The translations under genes were made by a program, and so were the position numbers. This document shows positions 1-10,321 of a stretch of DNA of 64,000 nt, piece after piece (the stretch's first letter is position 1; each line of letters starts with the position of its first letter). The stretch covers positions 186,001-250,000 of the forward strand of contig JBBPSI010000002.1 in the NCBI GenBank assembly GCA_038093515.1. Direction: 5' to 3'. This DNA comes from Butyriboletus loyo (Eukaryota; Basidiomycota; Agaricomycetes; Boletales; Boletaceae). The notes beneath the pieces were generated by a model. That model made no database searches and was not told where the DNA came from. It saw only the letters and a list, made by a program, of their open reading frames with translations.

Positions 1-395
1 TGATCTTCTCATCATCATCGTATACTTTAGGGGGCAGACGTGGTCTCGCACCCGGCTTCACAACGGGTGCACTAATGTGTACACTTCTTCAGTGGTGTTT
101 CAACGAGTTCAACATTTCCCGAATACGTTATGTCTCTGCAAACTCGGCCGCTCCAACTCAACACAAGATACATAGCTCCGTTGACGCTGGTCAAGGTTCA
201 CCGGCAGAATTTTCCACGCCCGTTGTAATGCAACCCACTCTAGTTGAACCACCTGCCTCCTGCTCGCCAATGGATCGCATACTTTCGATGTTTGGCCAAC
301 ACATTTCGGACGAAAAGTATTTGGAGAGGCTTAAGATGGAGAGGGAATCTCACCTTCGGCGGATTGCAGAACTTGAGGAAAAGAATCGGCAGTGA
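1..395 (+). CDS. 3' end of an unidentified protein (partial)
   Basis: An open frame enters from the left edge and stops at 393-395. Only the last part looks like good coding sequence: a proline/serine-rich stretch is followed by a charged amphipathic helix (MDRILSMFGQHISDEKYLER, then a Lys/Glu/Arg-rich segment ending ...LEEKNRQ). The tail looks like a short C-terminal coiled coil. At least one intron may lie between about 75 and 185, because the residues there are less coding-like. The gene converges on the WD-repeat gene that ends at 451. I do not recognise the family and the gene starts outside the window. Confidence 0.4.
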   Translation, partial: IFSSSSYTLGGRRGLAPGFTTGALMCTLLQWCFNEFNISRIRYVSANSAAPTQHKIHSSVDAGQGSPAEFSTPVVMQPTLVEPPASCSPMDRILSMFGQHISDEKYLERLKMERESHLRRIAELEEKNRQ

Positions 396-450
396 TATTT
401 TCTTCCCAAGATCATTTTTCACTCGACACTTCAATTACAGCACACCACTC

Positions 451-1796
451 TCAGCAAGTAGACCATACTTCAATGACACCTGTTCCATCTTTTTGGAATC
501 CTCCTATGATGATCGACTCCCCTGAACATGCGATCGAATTCACCTTGTAGCTGTCCTTGCTTTCGCCTATCCATTGGGTTTCCAATTTCAGTGTACCACC
601 TGCAGCTGACCCGCAGATTCGGTAGTGAGTGACCTTACCGAGGAGTGTGCAGGTCAGCAACTCTCGCGGCTCAGTGAAGGCTCTGCGAATGGGATGAATA
701 TCCCTCAGGGTAATGTGGCAATAGACCTACAGGGCAACAATAGGGCCCTCTGCGACATCTGCGACGATTCTGCCGTCCATTTTTAGTCCCTTCCATTTGC
801 GTTGTCGTCTTTGTCGACCACCCGAGGCTTCCGATGATTTTTCGCCGCCGGTACCAATATACAGGCGCCCATCGGCCGTGCCTGCACCTATTATCCCAGT
901 TGATGATATTGATAGAGAGAGTATGAATGGCGGGGACAAAGAAACCCCGGAAGATGGAGGAGCCGCCGCTGAGCACCAGGAATCAGTACATTGCTGGATG
1001 CGGTGATATTGAGAACTAACTCAAGTCATCCCGAGAAAGTATGCTTCCTTGAATGAAGTCATAATGCAGCATGGCATAATCATACCCTCCACTGACAAGT
1101 TCACTTGGGCGATCTGGGATAAATCGGACTGAACCGCACACCTAGAAATAAGAATGAAGAATTGACCTCAGACGAACGATGCACTTACATTGTTATGATT
1201 TTGTTTCATTCGCGTGATTTCATTGGTTTGCAAATCAACAACCCCTACCGAACCAGAGTCCGTACAAAACGCCATCTTGGTCCCTCTCACGTTTATGGAG
1301 AGCTAGTTGATGCAGTCAGCCCACCTAGCTCGAACTTCCGAGTGCTAAACCTCACTTCGCCTAAATTGTCGTCGTCGATACCTAGGTCCAGCGTCTGCAG
1401 GGCGTCCGAAGACATCAAGATAAGCTTGTCCGTCCTCAAAGAAAATTGAAGCGCCTTGGGTAACACCGCATGAGCCCTGTGAAGAGCAGGAACATGACAA
1501 TGTTCATGTGCCTCACCTGTCGGCCAGATGCAACCCAAAGGTGAGCAGCGGGAAGCTGGGAGTGGAAAGAAACGGAGGAGACCGGTGCCAAGCCTCGTAT
1601 CGCTTTGAGGACTTTGAGCGTGTCTAGACTGTAAAGGCGGACAGAGCCATCGTCTGTGTATCCGATTGCTTTCAGAGGACGTCGTAGGGGATGATTTAGC
1701 CGTACCTGAACCCACGAGGAGCTGATGAGATTCGATAAAAGATAGACAAGAAACTTGAGCAGGGATTGGCAAAGTTATGCGATGGCGATAACCCAT
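451..1796 (-). CDS. WD40 repeat protein, WDR53-like
   Basis: Seven exons can be joined on the minus strand, starting at the ATG at 1796 (MGYRHRITLPIP). Reading across the introns gives successive propeller blades: GYTDDGSVRLYSLDTLKVL, then SGGYDYAMLHYDF, IGAGTADGRLYIGTGGEK and a last blade IIIGGFQKDGTGVIEVWS before the stop at 451. After GTADGRLYIGTGGEK comes a basic linker (RRQRKWKG). That arrangement is typical of the fungal WDR53-type proteins, whose biochemical role is poorly defined; human WDR53 is a putative DDB1/CUL4 substrate receptor. Introns are 40-60 nt with GT/AG ends. The start codon lies only 11 bp from the ATG of the divergent glutamine-synthetase-like gene. Family assignment rests on blade motifs and overall layout, so another small WD40 subfamily remains possible. 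Confidence 0.7.
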
Positions 1797-1807
1797 CTAT
1801 TCCGCAG

Positions 1808-4068
1808 ATGTCCAAGGCCGGAGTTCCTTACAGTAAACCAAACACAAATCCCGTTTATACCTTCATGGCCGATATCTCGAACACAACTCTTGTACCCAAG
1901 TCATTCGAGGACCTTGAACATATTTTGCAAAATGATACCAAGATTAAAGTGGCAGGTCGGTCGCAGCCCTCGATTTGAACTACTTTTGGTTGAATCTTGT
2001 TGCACAGGGATAGATGGTGAATATTCGCTTCTGCTGCTTCGTGGCATGTCGAGATTCTTAACACCTTGGCCCAGTTGACGGTATTCTGCGAGGAAAATAT
2101 ATGGTGAGCATGATTGAAATCATCGCTCTCGTCGACTAAGGACTCGCAGTCGAAGGCCAAGTTCCTGAGTGCTGTATCTTTAGGTGGTTTTGGATTTTGC
2201 AGTGTCATCTTGTCAGTCAAGTGTTTCTCTTTTCATGAACTATTGAGCTATCTTTGACACGACGTGTTTAACACACAGTGGTTGGGATATGCATGATGCA
2301 GTTTACACGCGTGAACTCGCAATCTCCAACCGAGAAAATGGCTATCGAGATGTTCTGGCTCAAGTGGACCTTTCAACCTACCGTAGGATTCCATGGGAAA
2401 ACAACGCGCCCTTCTTTCTTGTCTCCTTTTTGGACCCAGTTTCGTTAAAGCCCTTATGCGTTGACCCGCGTGGTGTCCTCCGTTTAACATGCGAGCGTGC
2501 TTTGGAAATGGGTCTAAAGTGTATCGCGGGTGTCGAGTACGAGGTGAGCCTCCCCACAAACTCACGGGTGCTGTATTTATGCAGGGTAGTATTTCAACTT
2601 CAAAGGTAAACATCATGGGAAAAGCGCACTTTGTGTTGACATGTAATTACAGAGACGGCCGAGTCTGCTGCTCAGAAAAAGTTCTCTGGGCTTCAGCCAC
2701 TCACTCCCGGAAGTCAGTTGGTTTCATTCAGTCCTAACTTCGAACAGTAGCCTAAATGAGTAACGATCAAAAGTGCATGGATACTCCCTTCTCCGCACCC
2801 AGCTGAATCAGGTGTTCTTCAACGAATTGTTTGACGAAAGCATCAAGTTCCGGATCGAAATAGAGGGTCATCGTACGTAGTGGCGCAGCTCTCAACAGCT
2901 ATTACAAGTGCTCACCCATCGCAGATACGGAAACTGGCCCGGGAGTGCTAGAGACTGCCTTAGCCTACACGTCAGCTTTACGAATGGCTGACAATGCTAT
3001 ACTGTTCAAGTTCTTGGCGAAGAGCATCGGGATGAAGCATGGGGTTATTCCGAGTTTTATGGCGAAGCCTTGGGGAAATGTAAGTGGTTTGTCACTGACC
3101 TCACAAGATCTTCGTCATGACATGTAGTCAGTTGCCTGGATGTAGCGGGTGAGCCACCAATCAGGATGCATATCTCAAACAAACGAGCTCATTACCCTGG
3201 AGTCATACTCATGTTTCGCTCCAAGATCTATCCGGGTTAAATGTCTTTGCATATTCGAATCCTCAGCATCCCAACGGGCGCCCAGATGCTGCTTTTGAAG
3301 ATACTAAATTCGTCTCGCTGCACGGAGAGCAATTCCTGGCAGGATTGTTAGATGGACTGCCGGATGGTAAGTTTGGGTTTTGTTATTGGGGTTGGTAAGA
3401 TTGACTGATATTCCATTCTCAGTGATGCCAATGGTAAGCTTGTACACTGTTGTTAATCGGGAAAATGCTTCATAACCAATATAGCTTGTCCCTACCATCA
3501 ATGGGTATAAACGCCTAGTTGGGGGAGAGGCGTTCTGGGCCCCCAACGCCGTAACATATGGTTATGACTCCCGAGGGTGTTCAGTCCGCATCATGTCACC
3601 CCCTTCAGTCCCACCAGCGGCAACAAGATTCGAAGTCCGGGTACCAGGAGCAGACATGAACCCATACTTCACCCTCAGTGCTATCTTTAAATTGGGCTTG
3701 AGAGGTATTGAAAGGCAAATGAAATTGACAACACCACCAGTGAGCGCATTTCAGGGCGAATCCTCCCGGAAAGGGGCAAGTGCTCGATAGTTATTGGTTT
3801 GATGACTCACCAATCTCATGCACGACCCGAGTAGGTTGTCATGCTGCCATGTTCGCTGGAAGCAGCGACTACAAAGATGATGGAACAGGGCAGTATCGCT
3901 CGCGAGGTTTTCGGCGACGAGTTCGTCGAACACTATGGTGGGACGAGAGAGCATGAGGTGCATCTGTGGAACCAAGCGGTGACCAACTGGGAAGGTAAAG
4001 GTGATGCATCGCATAATAAGTGCACCTCTGATTGTCCTCTAGTGGAAAGATATCTCGAGCTCGCGTAA
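1808..4068 (+). CDS. Glutamine synthetase-like (GS/guanido kinase superfamily) enzyme
   Basis: About 14 short exons join into a complete GS-type protein. The N-terminal beta-grasp region shows VDGILRGKYM and FCSVIFGWDMHDAVYTRE. The catalytic domain shows GVEYEYFNFKETAESAAQ, the glutamate-site segment IEGHHTETGPGVFETALAY, the ATP-site segment GNLPGCSGHTHVS, NGYKRLVGGEAFWAPN, then PGADMNPYF, and ends VERYLELA. This layout matches the fungal GS-like enzymes related to FluG/NodGS and lengsin rather than the short classical eukaryotic GLN1. They share the ATP-dependent amide ligase fold, but their true substrates are often unknown (glutamylation of amines is one possibility). The ATG at 1808 was chosen because it begins a continuous exon; an in-frame ATG at 1865 is an alternative. 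The junction near 3740-3834 is the least certain. It is divergent from the WDR53-like gene with almost no spacer. Confidence 0.85.
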
Positions 4069-4145
4069 AGGACCCACAGGGTATACGACGGGTTAATGAC
4101 GAAACTGTGTTTAGTTGAATAAAGTTATGCAACATGGCTAGGGTG

Positions 4146-5060
4146 TTAATTATCCCCTTTCTCGCGCACGGTGTGGAACCACTTGAGAAAATGTGGGACA
4201 TCCTGTAGTCAAAGTGAGTAGTGTGGCAGTGGTCACGAAAGGACACGCATACTGCTGCTATCTGGCCAGGCAAACTGCTCTCGGAGATAAAGGAGGGAAT
4301 GATGCCACCTGGGGTGCTGGAAGTCGCCATTCGCCACTCCACTTTTCCATCTTCTAGTTCAAGGAGGCGCTCCACGGAGACATATCTTCCCTTCGTACCC
4401 TTCTCTTCTATCTTCGCAAGTTCCTCGTTTGCAGACAAGTCGACGGGGATGGAAACAACGAGTCTGTGTCCGTACCATGGAAAGCGATCGAAAGGCTCCA
4501 TAGAAGGATGACTTACCCTGACTTTGGAGAAGACTCGACCAAGTGAACAGTCTGGAGCACGGTAAAGACACGCGGGGAGACAGGGGGTGGAAATGTGTAG
4601 TAGAGAGTCCAGATTGATTGCGTTTCGGATAAACGTTTCACTTGAGCAACCTTCTTAATGGCCCCAATGAACCTAGTGGCACAGTAAGCCATATAGATAA
4701 AGACAAACGACACGAAGGAATATCCCACTCTTTCTCTTTCTCTGCTTTGTTCACTCCAAGTATGCCCCAGAATTCGTCAAAGGTAGCATCCTCCTTTGTG
4801 TGTTCACTGACCCGACAGTGCCAAGGAGCCCCGTCTGCGGGTCCCTTGAAACGGGATAAAGTGAGGACTTTGCCCTTTGCAAAGGTTTTCCCTTTCTTCC
4901 ATGCCACCGTGGAATCGAGAAGCTCTCTTCCAAGGGCAATGATTGTGTCTTCCGAGGGAATCTCTGGTGTGCGGAGGCATTCCTCACTAGTCAAACGCAC
5001 TTGGCAAGGATTCTACATACCGTGCGGTTTCAAAGCCGTGATACTAAGCTGGTAAGACAT
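4146..5060 (-). CDS. DUF3074 (START-like lipid-binding fold) protein
   Basis: Exon 1 encodes MSYQLSITALKPH and joins by a phase-1 intron to EIPSEDTIIALGRELLDST. The protein continues through APWHCRVSEHTKEDATFDEF, then WTLYYTFPPPVSPRVFTVLQ, GRYVSVERLLELEDGKVEWR and MATSSTPGGIIPSFI, and ends DVPHFLKWFHTVREKGDN. These motifs are characteristic of the fungal DUF3074 family, which is related to START domains and is predicted to bind a lipid or another hydrophobic ligand. No enzymatic residues are evident and there is no signal peptide or membrane segment. The start at 5060 was chosen because the joined N-terminus reads straight into the family-typical ALKPHEIPSE. Its 3' end converges on the GS-like gene, 78 bp away. 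Confidence 0.8.
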
Positions 5061-5217
5061 GATGGTCGACAAAGAAAGAAAGACCAAGAGCGACGTTCAC
5101 GAACATCGATAGAGGTTATGGTAATTATAGTATGTGTTCGTTACTACAGCAATGGTATCCAACGGCGCCGCAGCGCTGTGTCCTAGAGCAGACCCCTGCG
5201 GACAACAGAAGCAAGTA

Positions 5218-5810
5218 TCACGACGTCAAGGGTGGAGATGGCGCAGTCTTGAGTGCTGTCAAATTCACGAGCCCACAGTATCGGCTACGTCCGAGAGCTG
5301 CCTCATCTCTTGGAAGCTTTTCTCCGCGATTGAGGACAACGCCAACAAATTTACGCTCGGTTCGCATCCACTTTTGCTTGTAAAATCGAACATAGCCCGG
5401 GACGGCGGCATATATAGTGTGGTCACGACCCATTGCGACCTGCGGCGAGTGAGTATGTGCATCGAAGCGGAGAATGGATGGCATACGTGTTGTCCTGGGT
5501 GGAATTGTGTCCCTCGTTGGCGGACAATTATGTTGCCAGGGACGACATATTGATCTGGGCGGGTCAGCATGAAAGAGCGCTACTCGAGGAACTGCGCTAC
5601 CTGAGAATTTCTTCAAACCAAGACGTTTTCCGGGAGAGCCACCGTGATTGCGCACGGTACCTCCGGCGCGTTTTGTTGCGGTGCGAACGGATCCTGGACA
5701 AAGAGAGTGAGGAAGAACGGCGTTGGGTTGAAGAGAAAAGACCGACCTAGAAGAGAGAACGGACTGCTGGCGACTTGGGAGCAGCGGGAAACGAGAGCAA
5801 AGGGCAACAT
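5218..5810 (-). CDS. mrpl27: Mitochondrial large-subunit ribosomal protein bL27m
   Basis: Exon 1 (MLPFALVSRCSQVASSPFSL) is a Ser/Arg-containing mitochondrial presequence. A phase-1 intron joins it to GSVRTATKRAGGTVRNHGGS, followed by PGKRLGLKKFS, the bL27 signature. The next exons read YVVPGNIIVRQRGTQFHPGQ and AMGRDHTIYAAVPGYVRFYK, then KFVGVVLNRGEKLPRDE. The N-terminal part of mature bL27 lies close to the peptidyl-transferase centre of the ribosome, and the family is essential for mitochondrial translation. The tail after ALGRSRY (CGLVNLTALKT...) is less conserved. The start lies 98 bp from the SKP1 start on the opposite strand, so the two genes share a bidirectional promoter containing TATAAA at 5842. 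An upstream in-frame extension to 5883 was rejected because the spliced ATG at 5810 gives a proper presequence. Confidence 0.88.
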
Positions 5811-5841
5811 AATATGGTGTTGGATTCAGCCACAGCGCTAC

Positions 5842-5847
5842 TATAAA
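5842..5847 (+). promoter_or_regulatory. TATA box upstream of SKP1
   Basis: A TATAAA hexamer lies 62 bp before the SKP1 ATG in the short bidirectional space shared with the bL27m gene. The spacing fits a TATA box with a short 5' leader. Assignment is by position and sequence only. Confidence 0.45.
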
Positions 5848-5908
5848 CGAGGCGTGCTCAGTAGCGTCTCTTTGCCACTCCACCTTTCACGCAGCCCCTC
5901 ATCACAAA

Positions 5909-6697
5909 ATGGTCCTCCTCGTCACCTCTGACAACGAACAATTCCATGCCGACAAGGAAGTTGTCGAGCGCAGCGTCCTCATCAAAAATATGCTCGAAGG
6001 TAAAGCTCCCTTTATCCCTTGCATATCGCACATCTTTCCAGCCATTCCCTACGGCGATAGACGTTGGCGAGAGCGATCAGCCCATCCCATTGCCCAACGT
6101 GTCCTCTAGCGTACTCAAGAAGGTGAATACTATGATGATCAATCTATCTTTTATGTGTACGCCACTCGGCTTCGACTGATCATCAACATGTTCAGGTCCT
6201 CGAATACTGCGAACACCATCGTGGAGAGCCTCTTCCCAGCGCAGACTCTGACCAGACCCAGGATGAGACACGCAAGCGCACGACCGACATTAGTGAATGG
6301 GACCAGAAGTTTATCACCGTCGATCAGGAGATGCTTTTCGAGATCATCCTCGCTGCAAACTATCTCGACATCAAGTCCCTCTTGTGAGTGTCTCGTCGAT
6401 CCCTCTTGATCTAACGCGTTAAACTACTCCGAGGGATGTTGGGTGCAAAACCGTTGCGAACATGATCAAGGGCAAGACTCCGGAGGAGATCCGAAAGCTT
6501 TTTAACATTGTGAACGACTTCACCCCCGAAGAAGAGGTACATTCTTTGTTAATGATAGTTGAAAGCCACACACTGAATTGCTCCCTTCGCTTTCTCTCAC
6601 TAGGCGCAAATCAAGAAGGAGAACGTGAGTTGCGACCCTTCCCGACCAAAGCATTGTTGTTGACGACCTGTTCAAGGAATGGGCTGAGGACCGATGA
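5909..6697 (+). CDS. SKP1: SKP1, SCF ubiquitin ligase adaptor
   Basis: Five exons give a complete Skp1. The N-terminal POZ-like fold starts [20 protein letters not shown] and continues VLIKNML, then [20 protein letters not shown] and VLEYCEHH. The acidic linker ([13 protein letters not shown]) and the dimerisation domain ([40 protein letters not shown]) follow. It ends with the F-box-binding helices [20 protein letters not shown] and EEAQIKKENEWAEDR. Skp1 bridges cullin-1 to F-box proteins in SCF E3 ligases. Every family hallmark is present, including the C-terminal tryptophan region that packs on the F-box. One F-box protein is encoded at 36.7-39.0 kb of this window, which could be a client but has no other demonstrated link. 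Confidence 0.95.
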
Positions 6698-6963
6698 GCG
6701 GCATGAACAGTTGTAGAACCTAACGTATTTCAGTTCACTCTAGTCTTTCCTCTCATTTGGCATGTTTTCAAGTTAATCGTTATGTTGTGAGTTGCGGAGA
6801 CGGATACACTAAGTGACTGAGATTTACATAAGCAATCGTGGTCGAGCCCAACTTAAAGTTGCATGTCGTGCGCTGTTCAGTACTTATATGTCTGACCTTC
6901 AAGTCGTTGTTTCCCCCCAAGTGACGCGTCGTTGTTCAAAGTCTACACACACCGTCAGCTCGA

Positions 6964-8722
6964 ATGTCTCGAATTCCGGATATCCCTGGTTTCCGCGTCC
7001 CACGCGGTTCAGACCAAGAGTTATGGCTTAAAAGTCAGGTGGCAAGGCTTTGCCAGCTTCATGACGATCGGTGTGTTCTCGAGTTTTTGTACCAGCGTCA
7101 GGGTCCTCCAGCCAGCTTAATACCTTCAGATTCCCAGGAAGTCAGCCTGTCAGCTTTTCGCTGAACCACCTGATGGAGCTCGAACACAGAGAGTACTTCA
7201 AGTATTCACCCTGTCACGTATCGATAGCTAATTCATTCATACAGCTACTGGGTGTGTGAGAAGTCTGACGGGGTTCGTGTCCTATTCTTTCTTCAAACTG
7301 ACCCAAACGGTGGAAGTCAAGTCGTATATCTGGTGGGTCGTTTTACCGCGTCCTATCCCAACATGCATCGACATCACGCAGATTGACCGACACAACACGT
7401 ACTATGAGGTTTCTGGTTTCTGGTTTCCTCACCCAGACAAACCCAGAGAATCGCTCATGGACACTATATTGGACGGTGAGCTCGTAGTGGATGTGGAGCC
7501 TACGAGCAAGAAGGTATATGCTAAATCTTTCTACGTACGTCCCAAACTAACGTTGTGGTGGTCTCCCGCAGGAAACACTTCGCTATTTAGCATTCGATTG
7601 CCTCGTATTTGACAACGAAAATGTCATGTCGCGATCACTCGACAAACGATATGGAGTACGCTGGTGTCATGTATCCGAGTATTCTCGCTGATTGTCTGGG
7701 TAGCGCTTGAAAGAGCGTTTCTATAGACCATGGTGCAAAGTCAGGGAACAACTCCCTCAAATGGCCAAGAGCATACCATTCGAGTAAGCGACCACAGCGT
7801 TACCCTAGCTCAGTCCTTCACGTAGATTCAGCATTCAGGTCAAGGATATAGGCTTCTCCTATGGTATCGAAGACGTATTCCGGCTGGTAATACCCGGCTT
7901 ACAACACGGCAACGATGGCCTCATATATACCTGTCGGGAGACCCCGTATGTTCCAGGTACAGACCCGAACATGTACGTATACGAGCAAAACTTTGTTAAA
8001 CTTTGATTACCTAAAGTATTCCTCATGTAGATTGAAGTGGAAACCTCCCTCGGAGAACTCAATAGACTTCAAGCTCGTCCTACGTTTTCCGCCGTCAAAG
8101 TCTAACCCATCCCAACCCGAGTTTCATGCAAAACCTTTGTTTGGCCTCCACGTGTATCGTGGGGACGAAAGAGGACAGCCAAAATACGAGCTTTATGATA
8201 CGTTGTTTGTGGAGGACGATGAATGGGAAAAGTGTGTTTCCACCTTATTCGCTACCGACCCTTATGCTTGATGGTATCGCAGGATGAAGTTTTCTGGGGA
8301 ACAAATTGACGATCGGATCGTCGAAGTACATTGGAACCCTGAACATAGTCGGTGGCAGATGATGCGATTCAGAGACGACAAACCTCATGGAAATTTCCAT
8401 ACCGTCGTCGCCAATATCATCCAAAGTATTTCAGATGGCGTAGAGAGACCAATGGTTAGCCGCCTCCTTGATTACCCACCCCCTCTAACGTGTTCGCTGT
8501 CAGTTGCTCGCTCGTAACCCAGTCATTCGAAGCGCATGGAAATCGCGTCTTGGTCAGTCGCAGCAAAGCATATCGGGCCACCCGCCGCCAGGCCAGTCGG
8601 TGCCCAATGGCCGTGTCGCACAACACCCGTCGCCAGCTGCACAACTTCGATATGGACCTATCGCGGTCTCACGGTGGAGCAAAGTGTCTGGCCCCCCAAT
8701 TTTTGCGGGGATGAAGAGATAA
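6964..8722 (+). CDS. CEG1: mRNA-capping enzyme, guanylyltransferase subunit
   Basis: The protein starts MSRIPDIPGFRVPRGSDQEL. The covalent GMP-lysine motif KxDG is seen as EKSDGVR (Lys about residue 63). Further nucleotidyltransferase motifs follow: ILDGELVVDVEP (motif III), YLAFDCLVFDNENVM (IIIa), GNDGLIYTCRETPYVPGTDP (IV) and LKWKPPSENSIDFKLVLRF (V), then an OB-fold region (GEQIDDRIVEVHWNPEHSRW, MMRFRDDKPHGN). This is the fungal monofunctional type without an N-terminal phosphatase; a separate triphosphatase is expected elsewhere. The Ser/Pro/Gln-rich tail ends RWSKVSGPPIFAGMKR, a tail I associate with this family in basidiomycetes. About eight introns interrupt it. It lies downstream of SKP1 on the same strand, 266 bp away. 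Confidence 0.93.
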
Positions 8723-9473
8723 GCATGCCATCTCTGTCGCTTCGTCGAAATGCGTGCCAGGGCTTGCAGTGCTCAAGTGTGCCAACTACTCGGCCACCAT
8801 TGGCATTCCCGCCTGGGTTAAATCTCTGGCATACCCAAATTCAATGTCGTTCTTTGGGTTACCGCTTTGACGACACAGTTCGCTGCAGAGATGACCAGTC
8901 AAGAAAAGACTAGCGTGTCACATTCAGCAGTGCGGTCAAACACAGTACTGCTGCATAGCAGTCACTGCATGTGGTTTTTGGGGAGCAGGGCCTTGCCAAA
9001 ATTGTACCCAGTTAAGGATGAAACGAATTCGAGAGCAAGAAAACAGGAAACGTGTGCATGTTCTAGTCGTTACAGTACTGATGGGTAGGAGCATGAGGGA
9101 CAGCCGGCTTTGCGGCTTCAACAACAGGGCGCAAGGATACGATATGTAAGAGACGGAAATGTATGTGCGGCACATCAAAGGCATCGCTCGAGCGTGGATC
9201 ATCAAGGTAAATACGGCAGAGAAGCAAGAGTGGCTTCCCCGAGGCTGCCCATCTTCACGCCAGATCCATGGGGAATCTTCACGTGGGGGGATGAGGGAGT
9301 AACGTGAGAATGCTAGGATGAATGATATGCAAGAGATGGGTAGAAAATGCATTAAAGATGAAGAAGAATATGAGGAAAAGATGGGACTGCACGAGAGGCA
9401 ACGTCCGAGATTGAGGATCGTGGAAGGACATGAAGGATATGGAGATGGCCAGTCGGCTGGAGAGTCGAGACAG
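8723..9473. other. Intergenic, no supported gene
   Basis: This 750-bp stretch separates the 3' ends of the capping-enzyme gene (+) and the unknown gene (-). It holds several open frames on both strands, including a long minus frame from 9652 to 8936, but none shows recognisable motifs or consistent splice signals. A short plus frame near 8745-8870 has a reasonable residue mix but no start. I treat the region as two 3' UTRs plus spacer. Confidence 0.4.
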
Positions 9474-10211
9474 CTATTGGAAGAGGTTTTGGTCGAGGGA
9501 GAAGGAATCGCCGCCCATATCCGCAAAATCAGGCTCAAGGGACGCTTGGTAAGACAGGCCAGGCGCTGAGATTGAGCGTAAACCAAACAAGGGATGGACC
9601 TGCCGAACTCCCACTCGTGCCAGCGAAGGCAGGAATGGGAGATGGTCGCCAAAAGGGCAGGTCACAGGACTTGCTAAGCCTAGCTGGACGGTCTCGAGTG
9701 GTGCAGCGGGCAGCTCTGGTGTAGACTCCACTGACGAGTCCCGTCCGTGGCGGCTACCAGAGTAGGGTGCGATGGATAGGGCAGCAAGTGCGTTGGGGAG
9801 GACAGACTGTGGAGGGCGGTTAGCATGTGACCGCGGACTCGAGTTGGGGGCGTGTACCTGCATCGAATTCAACGCGAAGCTGTGTAAAGAAAGAGGCGTC
9901 TGGGGTAGCTCGAGGGAGCCTCCGCGGGCGGAGAGCGTCACCGTGCCACCCGAAGGGACGTCTCCTTCCAGCGCCTGGGCATCATCATGAGCTTGGTCTT
10001 GTAAGTCGGGGTCGCACTGGCCATCATACACTCGCCACCACTCGATGTCCGCAAGGACCCGACGGTCGGCTGTGGCGGAGCCGGAGGAACGACGGGGATG
10101 GATGGGGGTTGCACGGGCGCGAATGCTGGAAGGATTGGTGGTGGAGAGGGTAGATGGATAGGGCGATGAGCGGACGGAGGGGGAGGAGAAGGAGCGGCGG
10201 AGGGAGGGCAT
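9474..10211 (-). CDS. Unknown Ser/Pro-rich protein with an EWWRV motif
   Basis: The frame from ATG 10211 (MPSLRRSFSSPSVRSSPYPS) runs to a stop at 9474. The most structured segment is DRRVLADIEWWRVYDGQCDP, followed by an acidic patch, while the rest is Ser/Pro/Leu-rich and probably disordered. A typical 51-nt intron (positions 9857 to 9807, GTACACG donor, TGCTAAC branch sequence, CCACAG acceptor) lies inside the open frame. Its length is a multiple of three, so the frame stays open with or without splicing. Splicing would leave about 228 residues. The TATAAAA at 10273-10279 (minus) places transcription start near 10245, which supports this ATG over any upstream extension. I do not recognise the family. 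It is divergent from guanine deaminase. Confidence 0.55.
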   Translation of the reverse strand: MPSLRRSFSSPSVRSSPYPSTLSTTNPSSIRARATPIHPRRSSGSATADRRVLADIEWWRVYDGQCDPDLQDQAHDDAQALEGDVPSGGTVTLSARGGSLELPQTPLSLHSFALNSMQVHAPNSSPRSHANRPPQSVLPNALAALSIAPYSGSRHGRDSSVESTPELPAAPLETVQLGLASPVTCPFGDHLPFLPSLARVGVRQVHPLFGLRSISAPGLSYQASLEPDFADMGGDSFSLDQNLFQ

Positions 10212-10272
10212 GAGGGACGAGGCGACAACGAGGAAGGCGAGGAGAAGATGGGTGGGAAACGACACGAGAGGG

Positions 10273-10279
10273 TTTTATA
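10273..10279 (-). promoter_or_regulatory. TATA box of the unknown gene at 9.5-10.2 kb
   Basis: The minus strand reads ATTATAAAACCC about 62 nt before the chosen ATG at 10211. It lies in the 110-bp space shared with the divergent guanine deaminase gene. Confidence 0.45.
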
Positions 10280-10321
10280 ATTTCTTGGGTGACAGGGAGA
10301 CGATGTGAAACCGGGATTACA

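Noticed and set aside
5811..5883. Extension of the bL27m reading frame up to 5883
   Set aside because: It would remove the spacer to SKP1 and lacks a presequence-like start; the spliced ATG at 5810 gives a normal targeting sequence.
8936..9652. Long minus-strand open frame overlapping the unknown gene's 3' region
   Set aside because: No motif, odd composition (long runs of Ser/Leu/Ile) and it runs in a different frame from the supported gene; most likely a GC-driven shadow or 3' UTR.
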